Assembly (NCBI GenBank): GCA_965116865.1
Contig: OZ220727.1
Span: 2,356,001 to 2,420,000 of the forward strand
Direction: 5' to 3'
Length of the DNA stretch: 64,000 nt
Source of the DNA: Aldehydirespirator sp965116865
GTDB lineage: Bacteria; Actinomycetota; Acidimicrobiia; Acidimicrobiales; Aldehydirespiratoraceae
Shown here: in pieces, positions 43,021 to 52,124 of the stretch
How positions within the stretch are numbered: the stretch's first letter is position 1
Layout of the letters: each line of letters begins with the position of its first letter
Program-made: the position numbers and the translations under genes
The notes under the pieces: generated by a model
What the model was told of the DNA's origin: nothing
The model's database searches: none
Seen by the model: the letters and a program-made list of their open reading frames with translations, nothing else

Positions 43021-43731
43021 TCAGGCGAAGGCGGCCAGCCACTGCTCGCGGCTGGTGGGCCGGAACACGTAGTTGCGCTCGCGGGTGACGCCCATGGTGG
43101 CCGACGACTCCACCGAGTAGCGGTGCCCCGGGTAGAGCACCGCGTCGTCAGGCACCCGGGCCAGACGGGTGGTGAGGCTCTCGTACATCTGGGCCGGGTC
43201 GGAGCCGGGCAGGTCCATGCGCCCGCATCCCTCGAGGAAGAGCGTGTCGCCGGCCACCAGCCGGCCGTCCACCAGGAAGCACTGGCTTCCCGGGGTGTGG
43301 CCCGGCGTGGCGATGAGCTCGATTTCGACCGCGCCCACCGTCACCACGTCCCCTGAGGCGTGGCTGACCAGGCAGTCGCCGTCCACGCCGGTCACTTTCT
43401 TGACGAGATCGGCTTCGGCGGCCTGCACGTGGATCGGTACCGACACCCGCTCCAGCAGCCGGCTGACACCCTCGATGGTGATGCCCATCATCTCGCCCCC
43501 CACGTGGTCGGGGTGGTAGTGGGTGGCCAGCACGCCGGTGCAGGCCATGCCGTCCGCCTCCAGCAGATCAACGAGCCCGCAGGTGTCGTAGGCCGGGTCG
43601 ACGAGCACGGCCTGGCCGCTCCGGCGGTCGCCGATGGCGTACACGAAGTTCACCATCTGGCGGGCCAGCCCGTCGCCGGCCGCGAAGTCGCGCCCCGACA
43701 GCAGCTGCCGGAAGTAGAGCCGGTCGTCCAC
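43021..43731 (-). CDS. Metallo-beta-lactamase-fold hydrolase (glyoxalase II / persulfide dioxygenase-like)
   Basis: 236 residues. Metal motif THYHPDHVGG near residue 71, GHTPGSQCF near 144, GDTLF near 160, and a late His in LYPGHRYS. The layout is that of hydroxyacylglutathione hydrolases and persulfide dioxygenases; in mycothiol users such enzymes may act on mycothiol adducts (inference). It is divergent from pheA across a C-rich repeat array. Confidence 0.85.
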   Translation of the reverse strand: MDDRLYFRQLLSGRDFAAGDGLARQMVNFVYAIGDRRSGQAVLVDPAYDTCGLVDLLEADGMACTGVLATHYHPDHVGGEMMGITIEGVSRLLERVSVPIHVQAAEADLVKKVTGVDGDCLVSHASGDVVTVGAVEIELIATPGHTPGSQCFLVDGRLVAGDTLFLEGCGRMDLPGSDPAQMYESLTTRLARVPDDAVLYPGHRYSVESSATMGVTRERNYVFRPTSREQWLAAFA

Positions 43732-43745
43732 AGCCCATCACCCTA

Positions 43746-43985
43746 TTGCCCATTCCCCGTTCGCCGCCCCCGTTGCCCATTCCCCGTTGCCCATTCCCCG
43801 TTCGCCGCCCCCGTTGCCCATTCCCCGTTGCCCATTCCCCATTGCCCATTCCCCGTTCGCCGCCCCCGTTGCCCATTCCCCGTTGCCCATTCCCCGTTCG
43901 CCGCCCCCGTTGCCCATTCCCCGTTGCCCATTCCCCGTTCGCCGCCCCCGTGCGCCGCCCCCGTTCGCCGCCCCCGTTCGCCGCG
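43746..43985. repeat. 41-bp/14-bp compound C-rich array between the MBL gene and pheA
   Basis: TTCGCCG recurs at 43760, 43801, 43856, 43897 and 43938 (41-bp steps, one of 55), with GTTGCCCATTCCCC as a 14-bp subunit. The minus strand is a run of G3-G4 tracts with 3-5-base loops, so it can form many G-quadruplexes. It fills the divergent promoter region 43732-44082. Confidence 0.9.
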
Positions 43986-44082
43986 ACCTGAGGCCCGCTC
44001 GGGCCACGGCCTCGCAAAGCTCGGCCTCCAACGGGCCGCCGGAACGGCACTGAACGGACAGATCGGCCGTATCCTGCAGTAG

Positions 44083-45027
44083 GTGGGGCAACCCGAGAGG
44101 TCGTGCAGTCCGACCGTCGGATACTTGGGCCCGCCGGGGACGTTCACCGAGCAGGCCGTCTATTCCCAGCCCGACCTGGCCGCCATGAACCACCAGCCCA
44201 TCGACTCGATCGTCGACGTGCTGCGGGCGGTCGGCAGCGGCGTCGTCGATCTGGGTCTGGTGGCCATCGAGAACATGATCGAGGGGTCGGTGACGGCCAC
44301 CCTCGACGCGCTGGCCTTCGACACCGACCTGTTCATCCAGCGCGAGGTGATCATCGACGTCAACCTGAACCTGCTGGGCCCTCCGGGCATGGCGCTGGAC
44401 TCGGTGGAGCGGGTCCGCTCCTATCCGGTGGCTCACGCCCAATGCCGCGAGTACCTGGCCGCCAACCTCCCCGGCGCGGTGTTCGAGGCGGCCAACTCGA
44501 CCGCCGAAGCGGCCCGCAGCCTGACCGATTCGGGCGACCGCACCACCGCGGCCATCGCGCCTCTGCGCTCGGCGGAGGTGTACGGGCTGGACGTGCTGGC
44601 CGCCGGCATCGCCGACCGTGCCGACAACCAGACCCGCTTCGTGCTGGTCGGAGCCGACGTCATCGCCGTACCGACCGGCCACGACAAGACGAGCATGGTC
44701 GTCTACCAGCGCACCGACATGCCGGGCTCGCTGATCGGCATCCTGGGCGAGTTCGCGGCCCGGGCCATCAACCTGACCAGCCTCCAGAGCCGCCCCACCA
44801 AGGCCGGCCTGGGCCAGTACTGTTTTCTGCTGGACTGCGAGGGCCACATCGCCGACGAGGTGGTGGCCGACGCGCTGCGCAACCTCAAAATGAAGACCTC
44901 CCGGGTGAAGTTCCTCGGCTCCTACCCGTCGGCCTCCGCCGACCACCACGACCACGCAACGAACCAGGCGGAGGCACGCAAGGCGGCCGCCTGGATAGAC
45001 GACCTCAGGGGCCGGATCCTCGTTTGA
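44083..45027 (+). CDS. pheA: Prephenate dehydratase
   Basis: 314 residues. PheA converts prephenate to phenylpyruvate in phenylalanine synthesis. Motifs: GYLGPPGTFTEQA at the N-terminus, VAIENMIEGSV, NQTRFVLVG with the catalytic Thr-Arg-Phe, and a C-terminal ACT regulatory domain (GSLIGILGEFAARAINLTSL, QSRPTK). The GTG at 44083 directly follows a TAG in the same frame. No chorismate mutase domain is attached, as usual for actinobacteria. Confidence 0.93.
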   Translation: MGQPERSCSPTVGYLGPPGTFTEQAVYSQPDLAAMNHQPIDSIVDVLRAVGSGVVDLGLVAIENMIEGSVTATLDALAFDTDLFIQREVIIDVNLNLLGPPGMALDSVERVRSYPVAHAQCREYLAANLPGAVFEAANSTAEAARSLTDSGDRTTAAIAPLRSAEVYGLDVLAAGIADRADNQTRFVLVGADVIAVPTGHDKTSMVVYQRTDMPGSLIGILGEFAARAINLTSLQSRPTKAGLGQYCFLLDCEGHIADEVVADALRNLKMKTSRVKFLGSYPSASADHHDHATNQAEARKAAAWIDDLRGRILV

Positions 45028-45070
45028 GTCCGCCGCAGGGCAGGACTTTGCCCCGCCTATCCTTGGCACC

Positions 45071-45157
45071 GGAGGGATGGCAGAGTGGACGATTGCGACG
45101 GTCTTGAAAACCGTTGGGCCTTCACAGGTCCCGGGGGTTCGAATCCCCCTCCCTCCG
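45071..45157 (+). tRNA. tRNA-Ser (anticodon TGA)
   Basis: 87 bases. Acceptor stem GGAGGGA/TCCCTCC, anticodon stem ACGGT/ACCGT with loop CTTGAAA, long variable arm, T arm GGGGG TTCGAAT CCCCC. No encoded CCA. Mobile-element remnants start 23 bp downstream. Confidence 0.95.
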
Positions 45158-45179
45158 CTACACGATTGTTCCACACGTC

Positions 45180-45280
45180 CTAGTGCTGTGTCGTCGAAAT
45201 GGCTAGGGCAGCGCAGCAGGACCGCGACCCTGCTTGGGAGCGCTCCGGACGCCCCGATCATTTCAGCGACGGACCACTAG
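45180..45280. mobile_element. 101-bp MITE related to the IS1182-type element
   Basis: It is bounded by CTAG on both sides. The terminal ~22 bp form an inverted repeat (CTAGTGCTGTGTCGTCGAAATG against CTAGTGGTCCGTCGCTGAAATG, about 18 of 22 matching). The right end, read inward, matches the left end of the IS1182-type element at 45887 for about 40 bp. It encodes nothing and is presumably mobilised by that transposase. Confidence 0.75.
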
Positions 45281-45616
45281 TGTCCCGAGTGGAGAATGCG
45301 TTGCAGATATGCTGACGTGGTCTCGAAGATCTCGTCGACGGTCATGCTCCATACGGAGGGGTGCGGGTGCTCGTTGCGGTTGTCGATCCAATTGTCGGTC
45401 CAGCCGCGGAGGTCTGCGACGCCTGGGGGGTCCGGCCGTTCTTGATGTAGTTGTGCGTCTCACAGACGGTCAACTGCATCAAGAACGGTCAGGGGGTGCG
45501 AGACGGTGACATGAGCATGCTCGGCAGCCGGGCGCTGTTCACCGACCGGCGAGCCGTCAGCGTCGCCCTCCACCGCAAAGGCACAAACACGAGGAACTAG
45601 CCACTCGGGACACTGG
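45277..45616. mobile_element. Internally deleted IS630-type element
   Basis: Ends CTAGTGTCCCGAGTGG (45277) and CCACTCGGGACACTGG (45601-45616) form inverted repeats like those of the intact IS630-B at 60752. Inside, 45277-45432 on the minus strand encode only the C-terminus of a transposase (GWTDNWIDNRNEHPHPSVW ... LQRILHSGH). An 18-bp inverted repeat (45436-45453 with 45471-45488, one mismatch) lies in the middle. About 340 bp remain of ~1.2 kb. Confidence 0.75.
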
Positions 45617-45661
45617 AAGCCCGGTCCCTTAACGCCAAGCCCCAAGAGGGCAGGATCAGCA

Positions 45662-45728
45662 TCGCAACTGTAGCAATAGTAGCGTCGTAACTGTAGCAGA
45701 TTATGCGTCGTTATTGTAGTGTTAGGGC
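45662..45728. promoter_or_regulatory. Three 23-bp repeats directly upstream of the DUF4143 gene
   Basis: Imperfect units start at 45662, 45685 and 45708 (TCGCAACTGTAGCA..., TCGTAACTGTAGCA..., TCGTTATTGTAGTG...), ending at the ATG at 45729. Spacing of about two helical turns and position suggest repeated binding sites for an autoregulator (inference). Confidence 0.5.
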
Positions 45729-45886
45729 ATGGAGTACCTCCCTCGAGTAATCGACACCGAACTCGATGCGCTTGCCGAGGCGCCAGCGGTGTCAATCGAA
45801 GGGGCACGCGGTGTGGGGAAGACCGCTACCGCGATGCGGCGAGCGCGCACTGTTCATCGGCTCGACGATCCAGGCCAACTAGAGGT
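45729..45886 (+). pseudogene. DUF4143 AAA ATPase gene, 5' part (split by IS1182-type element)
   Basis: Encodes MEYLPRVIDTELDALAEAPA, then the Walker A region (EGARGVGKTATAMRRA) and RTVHRLDDPGQLE. The frame is cut at 45886 by an insertion and resumes exactly at 47968 (GT|G codon). The family (ATPase plus DUF4143) is common as a stand-alone gene in actinobacteria; its function is poorly known. Confidence 0.85.
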
Positions 45887-46041
45887 CCGTCGCTGAATTG
45901 ATCGGGGCACCTGGAGCGCCTCCGAGCGAGGCTTCGGGCCTTCCGCGCTGCCCTAGGAGGCTGGTGTTTTTCTCGGGTGGGGTTGGGTGTGTGTGGTAGA
46001 GTTGCAGGGATGTTGTTCGGTCTCGTGGGGAGGTTCGTGTC

Positions 46042-47802
46042 GTGACGGTGGGTGTGGAGCCGTGTCGGGTGGATCTGTTCAAGGGTTCGCATTTCGTGGG
46101 GGAGCGGCTGGCGGCGGATTCGATTTTTTCGGTGTTGGCGCGTGAGGGGCGGCGGTTGTTTCCCGACGGGATGTTCGATGATCTCTTTAGTTCGCGGGGG
46201 CGGCGCAGTGTGCCGCCGCGGGTGGTTGCTGTGGTGATGGTGCTGCAGCGCTGGTTCGGGTTGTCTGAGTGTGAGGCGGTGGCCGCGTTCGAGTTCGACG
46301 CGCGTTGGCGTTATGCGTGCGGGTGCCTCGACGTGGACGGCGGCGGGTTCGACCACACGGTGCTGGTGGGGATGCGGGCGCGGCTCGCGGCGTCGCAGCG
46401 GCCGCGGCGGATCTTCGAAGCGGTGCTGGGCGCGGCCCGCGAGGCGGGGGCGTTGTCTCGGCGGCGGGTGCTGGACTCGGTGCCGGTCTATGACGCGGTC
46501 GCGACCCAAGACACTGTCACGATGCTGCACCGCGCCATCGGCGCGGTGCTCGCAGCCGGCGGGGGCGACGCCGGCGCGGGCTTGCGTGGCGACTATCGGC
46601 GCGGCAGCAGGCCGGTGTGCGACTGGGACGACCCCGGCGAGCGCTCGGAGTTGGTGGACGCGCTGGGCGCGGACGCCGCGGCGGTGCTCGCCGGGTTGGA
46701 GGGCCGCGAGCTCAGCGGGGCTCTCAGCGAGGCTGCGGAGTTGTTGGCCGCGGTCTGCGGGCAGGACCTCTGCGAGGACCCCGACGGGCGGTTCATGATC
46801 GCGCGGCGCGTCGCCGCGGACCGGGTCATCTCCACGGTGGACCCCGACGCCCGCCACGGCCACAAATCCACCGCACGGCGCTTCGACGGCTACAAGGGCC
46901 ACGCCGCGGTGGACCCCGACTCCGAACTCGTCACCGACACCGCGGTCACCCCCGCTGACACCGCCGACGCCCAACCCGCCCCCCAACTCATACACGACCT
47001 CCTCAACACCGCCGACACCAACACCAACACCGCCGACACCGACACCGCCGACACCGACACCGCCGACACCGACACCGCCGACACCGACACCGCCGACACC
47101 GACACCGCCGACACCGACGCCGACACCGCCGATACCGACACCGACACCGACACCGCCGACACCGCCGACACCGCCGACGCCGACACCGCCGACACCGCCG
47201 ACACCGCCGACGGCGGCGGTGTGGTCGAGGAGTTCGAGGGCCGGCCGACGGTCTATGGCGACAGCGCGTACGGCAGCGGAGAGTTCCAAGGGCTGCTCGA
47301 GCGCAGCCGCATAAACTCGAGGTGCCGCACCCAGCCGGCGCGCGCTCCGGGGGGCCGCTTCGCCAAGGACCGCTTCGACGTCGATCTGCCCAACGGCACA
47401 GTCACCTGCCCCGCGGGGGTCTGCGTCGCTGTCCGCTTCGGCCGCGACGGCTCGGGCGCGGCCCGCTTCGGGCCGGCGTGCGCGAGCTGCGAACTGCGCG
47501 ACCGCTGCACCAGCGCAGCCGGCGGAAGGACTGTGCGCGTCGGACCCGACGAGGCCGTGCTCGCCGCGGCCCGCGAACGCCAACAAGACCCACAATGGCG
47601 CCGCGACTACCGCGCCGTGCGCCCCAAAGTCGAACGCAAGCTCGCGCACCTCGTGCACCGCAAAAACGGCGGCCGCCACGCCCGGGTGCGCGGCCGGCCC
47701 AAAGTCGACGCCGACTTCAACCTGCTCGCCGCAGCCGCCAACATCGCGCGCCTCGGCATGCTCGGACTGCGCTCCACACCAACAGGATGGACCCTCGACT
47801 GA
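46042..47802 (+). CDS. IS1182-family transposase
   Basis: 586 residues, GTG start with GGGGAGG 8 bases upstream. The N-terminus has the DUF772-like region (SVPPRVVAVVMVLQRWFGLS). DDE-type core: VLDSVPVYDAVA, later VYGDSAYGSGE, and a C-terminal block RPKVERKLAHLVHR, NLLAAAANIARLG typical of IS1182. A ~70-residue Asp-Thr-Ala repeat is inserted between the first DDE block and VYGDSAYG, which is odd for the family. Confidence 0.92.
   Translation: MTVGVEPCRVDLFKGSHFVGERLAADSIFSVLAREGRRLFPDGMFDDLFSSRGRRSVPPRVVAVVMVLQRWFGLSECEAVAAFEFDARWRYACGCLDVDGGGFDHTVLVGMRARLAASQRPRRIFEAVLGAAREAGALSRRRVLDSVPVYDAVATQDTVTMLHRAIGAVLAAGGGDAGAGLRGDYRRGSRPVCDWDDPGERSELVDALGADAAAVLAGLEGRELSGALSEAAELLAAVCGQDLCEDPDGRFMIARRVAADRVISTVDPDARHGHKSTARRFDGYKGHAAVDPDSELVTDTAVTPADTADAQPAPQLIHDLLNTADTNTNTADTDTADTDTADTDTADTDTADTDTADTDADTADTDTDTDTADTADTADADTADTADTADGGGVVEEFEGRPTVYGDSAYGSGEFQGLLERSRINSRCRTQPARAPGGRFAKDRFDVDLPNGTVTCPAGVCVAVRFGRDGSGAARFGPACASCELRDRCTSAAGGRTVRVGPDEAVLAAARERQQDPQWRRDYRAVRPKVERKLAHLVHRKNGGRHARVRGRPKVDADFNLLAAAANIARLGMLGLRSTPTGWTLD
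47014..47210. repeat. Asp-Thr-Ala microsatellite inside the transposase gene
   Basis: Tandem GACACC and GACACCGCC units encode ADTDTADT-type sequence without breaking the frame. The segment is Ala/Asp/Thr only, so it probably forms a flexible acidic loop. Confidence 0.9.
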
Positions 47803-47958
47803 CCCCGCCAAAGCCCCAACCCGCCCCCGACACGACCAACCAGCCGCCCCCGACACGACCAACCCTCGCCCAACCCGCCGACCCCGGCCACCACCCACCA
47901 CAACAGCCCACCGAACACCAATTTGGCACCAGCCACCTAGCAATTTGGACGACACACC

Positions 47959-49069
47959 ACTAGAGGTGATCGGGAGTGATCCGCGCCTGGTGACCGACGG
48001 CGAGCCGCCGGTGCTGATCGACGAGTGGCAGCGGCTGCCTGCCTCATGGGATCTGGTGAGACGAGCGGTGGACGCCGACCCCCAGCCGGGCCGCTTCCTG
48101 CTCACCGGGTCGGCGACGCCAACTGAGACACCGGCCCATACAGGAGCAGGTCGCATCATCAGCATGCGGATGAGGCCCCTGTCGCTCGCTGAGCGCGGGC
48201 TTGCTGCTCCCACCGTCAGCCTCAGCGATCTGCTCACGGGCGACCGCCAACGACTCGACGGCGCGGCAGGAGTCGGTGTGGAGCAATACGCCGACGAGAT
48301 CATCCGATCAGGCTTCCCCGGGATCAGGCCACACCCCGATCGGATCCGGCGCGGCCTGCTCGACGGCTATGTCGACCAGATCCTGCGCCACGATGTCTAC
48401 CAGTTCGGCCACACCTTCAGAGACGAGGGGTCGTTGCGCAGATGGATCACCGCCTACGCGGCCGCGGTGTCGACTGCGACCCCGTTCGAGAAGATCCGCG
48501 ACGCCGCAGCAGCAGGCGAAAGTGACAGGCCGGAGCGCACGACCACGATCCCATACCGATCAGCTCTCGAGGGTCTGCGGCTGATCGAAGAGGTACCAGC
48601 GTGGCTTCCGACCCTCAACCGGCTGCGCAGGGTGGCGTCGGTACCCGTGCATCAACTCACAGACCCAGCGCTAGCGGCTCGACTGCTCGGCGTCGGCACC
48701 GACGCGCTGATCGCCGGAACTGAACGATGGGAAGGCGACGGGACGCTGCTCGGCGCGTTGTTCGAGTCGCTGATGACCCTCTCGGTGCGGGTGTACGCAC
48801 AGGCCTGCGAGGCACGGGTGCACCACTTGCGAACCCAGGGCGGCGAACGCGAGGTCGATCTCATCGTCGAGCGCGCCGACGGCGCCATCGTGGCGCTGGA
48901 GGTGAAGCTCAAGTCGGTCATCAAAGACAGAGACGTCCGTCACCTGCAATGGCTGCGCAACCAGATCGGCTCCCGGATGCTCGACGCCGCGGTGTTGTCG
49001 ACCGGCCAACAGGCCTACCGCAGAGCCGACGGTGTCGGAGTCATCCCCGCTGCGCTGCTCGGCCCCTGA
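47959..49069 (+). pseudogene. DUF4143 AAA ATPase gene, 3' part
   Basis: Continues the split gene: IGSDPRLVTDGEPPVLIDEW (Walker B), FLLTGSATPTETPAHTGAGR (sensor region), MRPLSLAERG, then the DUF4143 part ending with a PD-(D/E)xK-like GGEREVDLIVERADGAIVAL followed by EVKLKS. Joined to the 5' part it would give about 422 residues, a usual family length. No other damage is visible. Confidence 0.85.
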
Positions 49070-49502
49070 CCCGAACGCGGGCCACCTCGGGCGCTGATTG
49101 AAGAATCAAAGGCTCCCCGTCGGTTGATCCGGCACCCGACACGGACCACACCGATGGCACCAACACTCACAAGACGTGCGAAATCCCCACCCTCGAATAC
49201 GGGAAGTCCCGCCAGAGCCCGTCGGGGTCAGCAAGCGCGGCCTGCAATGCCGCGGCGCGAAGGATGGTGGGAATGAGGCATCACTCGATCAATTTAGGGG
49301 ACTTGACCTCATCTTTTGCAAATGGTTCGCATCCTGGCGTCGCTACCAAACCTTTCCGGCGCCATTTGTTGTGGACGCGGTGGCAGCGTAGGAGGGGTGT
49401 GGGACGAGATGTGGGGAAGCGCTAATGCACGCGTCCTTTACGGCCTCTGACCTCGGGGTTTCAGGTGTTCTGCCGCTGGCTCAAGACTGAATCCGTCGTC
49501 GT

Positions 49503-49575
49503 GCAGAAGTGCCCGCTTGTGCAGTTCGGTGGGCGCTTTCGTGGCAGAAGTGCCCGCTTGTGCAGTTCAGTGGGC
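49503..49575. repeat. 41-bp-spaced direct repeat (two 32-bp copies)
   Basis: Copies at 49503-49534 and 49544-49575 differ at one base. They lie in 49070-49598, where I see no recognisable gene. Confidence 0.85.
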
Positions 49576-49598
49576 AGCATGAACAGTAGCATGAACAT

Positions 49599-50293
49599 AT
49601 GGGGCAGTACCTCGACCGGACCCATGACGGTGTTCTGGGTCCGGAACCCTACAGGGCCTATGTCCCCCACGGCATCACCGGATGGAACCCCGAGATCAGT
49701 GAGCAGACAGCAGAACGCGTGAAGGCCGTCGGGGACCGGATCACGGGTCTGGCCGCTGATCTGCCTCAGCATCGCTCGCGGCCACAGTCGCTTGCGACTA
49801 CACCGAAGCGGTCGCAAAGGTCATCATCGACATGGATGCCAAGTGGCACGCCCTCGACCTGCGGCCCCACTCGGCGGCGGCGGCCACGCTGGAGGCGATG
49901 TCGACGATGCCAGCGGCCACCATCGACTATCTCCGCGATGCGACAAGCCGTCGCGCCGACTCCGTGAGGCGGGGACTGCGCAGACTCGTCAAAGCCGGTG
50001 CCGTCGCAGAGACACACGACGAAAACACGGGACGCAGAGTGTTCGAGGCGCCCGAACTGCTGCAGATCGTGGACCACCGCCAGCAACTGCTGAGACGCTG
50101 CTGGGAGACCTACCAGGCAGGCTTCGAGCGATCACCGGCCAAGCTTGTCGCCGAATGGCGCCGCAGCATCGCCATCGACGAAGCACAGAAGCAGCCGTCG
50201 AGACAACGACGACGATGCAGCCACATCGGGGAACGCAGCAAAGTCCAATGCACCCGACGAGCCGGGCACCCTCCGCCACACCGCTACACCTGA
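49599..50293 (+). pseudogene. Decayed Fic-family gene
   Basis: The N-terminus (MGQYLDRTHDGVLGPEPYRAYVP...) matches the start of actinobacterial Fic-domain proteins. After ~60 codons the frame changes, and from ~49790 a second frame gives the C-terminal winged helix (TLEAMSTMPAATIDYLRDAT, SVRRGLRRLVKAGAV, RRVFEAPELLQIVDH). The catalytic HPFxxGNGR region is missing, so AMPylation activity is lost. Confidence 0.7.
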
Positions 50294-50431
50294 AACCTCT
50301 GCAGCCTTGCTGCGTTCCGCAGCAGTTGTTGAGCCACCCGGCCGAGCATCGGGCGCACCGGGCGATCATCTGAACGGCGCAGCACCCGACTCCCTCCGGT
50401 CTTTGCGCAGCGTCAGCCAACTGCCGTGCCA

Positions 50432-50575
50432 CACCAACGAGCCGCCTGGACACAACCGTGCCGCCAACAACGAGGCCACGCACGACCACGCCACACCAAC
50501 GAACCGCCTGGACACAACCGTGCCGCCAACAACGAGGCCACGCACGACCACGCCACACCAACGAACCGCCTAGAC
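50432..50575. repeat. 62-bp tandem repeat (about 2.3 units)
   Basis: CCGCCTGGACACAACC recurs at 50442 and 50504, and the variant CCGCCTAGACG at 50566. It lies between the Fic remnant and the lipoprotein gene; no stop-start coupling is evident here. Confidence 0.9.
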
Positions 50576-50629
50576 GCAGCACTTGACTCCCTCCGGTATT
50601 CGCACAGCAGACGACTAGGCTCCCAAACT

Positions 50630-51946
50630 GTGACTGCCTCCCCCGTCCTCGAAGCGTTGACGAGCCGCGCCCGCCTGCTTGCCGTCCTAGTCCTTGCTTG
50701 TCTTGCGGCCGCCAGCTGCGGCGGCGATGAGGAGGCGGCCGCGCCCACGACGGCTCCCGCCGCCACCGAGGCGACCGCGGCCACGGCCGCGCCCACCACG
50801 ACGGCGGCCCCGACCACGACCGCCGCGCCGGCGACCACTGCGGCTCCCACCACCACGGCCGCGCCCGCCACGACAGCGGTCCCGACCACCACGGCGCCAC
50901 CCGCCACGACAGCGGCTGAGACGATCACAGTCGTCGAGCCGTCCAGCTCCGAGCCGGTGGCGACCGCGGGGGAATGGCTGGCCTTCAACGGTGGCGAGGA
51001 CTGCACCTGCGCCGACGAAAGCGACTACCACTACTGGGTGCGCGAGGGCGACCCGGAGAAGGTGGTCTTCTACCTGCAGGGCGGCGGGGCGTGCTTCAGC
51101 CGGGAGAACTGCGCGTTCACCAGCGACGCGAACTCGTACGACTTCACTACCGACATCACCGAGATCGGGGACAACCCCAGCGAGTGGAGCGGCATCTTCG
51201 ACTTCGAGAACCCGCTCAACCCGGTGAAGGACCATTCGTTCGTGGTGGCGCTGTACTGCACCGGCGACGTGCATCTCGGCAACCGGATCAACGACTACGG
51301 CGGTGGTCTGTTGGTGCACCACAAAGGCTTCGTCAACGCCACCGCCGCGCTGGACGCGGCGGTGGAACGATTCGGCGGCGCCGCCGAGGAGGTGGTGGTG
51401 GCCGGCTCGAGCGCCGGCTCGGCCTCGGCACCGCTGTACGCTGGTCTGGTCGCCGACCTTTTCGATGGCGCCAGCGTCGCGGTGGTGGCCGACGCCTCGG
51501 GCGCCTACCCGAGCGACCCGAGCATCAACACCTACATCGGCAGCCTGTGGGGGACCACCCGGTCGGTGCCGGACTGGCCCGTCAACGAGGGGGTCACCAT
51601 CGCCGAATACGGCCTGCCCGAATTGTTCATCCGTTCGGGTCTGCACGCGCCCCGCATTCGGTTCGCCCGCTACGACAACGCCTTCGACAGCACCCAGGAG
51701 TTCTTTGCGACTCTGGCCGGGTTCGACGCCGACAGCATCGACCAGCTCATGCACCACAACGAGGCCAGGATCGAGGATGCCGGGGTGAACCAGGCGAGCT
51801 ACATGGCCCCCGGCCGCGACCACACGATCCTCGACCGGGACCTGCTCTACACCCAGGAGGTGGAGGGCGTCGCCTTCCTCGACTGGCTCACAGCCTTCCT
51901 GTCCGGCGCCGACGTGGACGACGTGCATTGCGTGGACTGCTCATAG
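50630..51946 (+). CDS. Pectinacetylesterase-like secreted lipoprotein
   Basis: 438 residues from the GTG at 50630. The signal peptide ends in lipobox LAAASC, then a ~65-residue Ala/Thr/Pro linker (TTTAAPTTTAAP) probably spans the wall. The catalytic part is an alpha/beta hydrolase of the pectinacetylesterase/Notum group: VVFYLQGGGACFSREN (oxyanion region) and nucleophile Ser in VVAGSSAGSASA, with a late His in APGRDHTIL. It may deacylate a surface or environmental substrate (inference). The frame is open upstream into repeats. Confidence 0.85.
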   Translation: MTASPVLEALTSRARLLAVLVLACLAAASCGGDEEAAAPTTAPAATEATAATAAPTTTAAPTTTAAPATTAAPTTTAAPATTAVPTTTAPPATTAAETITVVEPSSSEPVATAGEWLAFNGGEDCTCADESDYHYWVREGDPEKVVFYLQGGGACFSRENCAFTSDANSYDFTTDITEIGDNPSEWSGIFDFENPLNPVKDHSFVVALYCTGDVHLGNRINDYGGGLLVHHKGFVNATAALDAAVERFGGAAEEVVVAGSSAGSASAPLYAGLVADLFDGASVAVVADASGAYPSDPSINTYIGSLWGTTRSVPDWPVNEGVTIAEYGLPELFIRSGLHAPRIRFARYDNAFDSTQEFFATLAGFDADSIDQLMHHNEARIEDAGVNQASYMAPGRDHTILDRDLLYTQEVEGVAFLDWLTAFLSGADVDDVHCVDCS

Positions 51947-51984
51947 CGCCGCCGCGTCGGCACACCGGTAGGCTCGGAAGCTCT

Positions 51985-52073
51985 GGAGACGTGGCCGAGT
52001 CCGGTTGAAGGCGCTTCCCTGCTAAGGAAGTAACGATGCAAGTCGTTCGTGGGTTCGAATCCCACCGTCTCCG
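51985..52073 (+). tRNA. tRNA-Ser (anticodon GCT)
   Basis: 89 bases plus encoded CCA (52074-52076). Acceptor stem GGAGACG/CGTCTCC, anticodon stem CTTCC/GGAAG with loop CTGCTAA, long variable arm, T arm GTGGG TTCGAAT CCCAC. Confidence 0.95.
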
Positions 52074-52124
52074 CCAAATTTGCTTCGTAAGTTTTGGGCG
52101 TTCGGGTTCGCTAGTTTCGCATTA

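Larger units (their letters stand above)
45887..47958 (+). mobile_element. Complete IS1182-family insertion sequence
   Basis: 2072 bp inserted in the DUF4143 gene. ACTAGAGGT (or at least CTAG) flanks both sides (45878-45886 and 47959-47967). The ends are imperfect inverted repeats (left GGTCCGTCG, right-end complement GGTGTGTCG, followed by an AATTG-type block). It carries one transposase gene and appears intact, so the host gene could be restored by precise excision. Confidence 0.85.
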
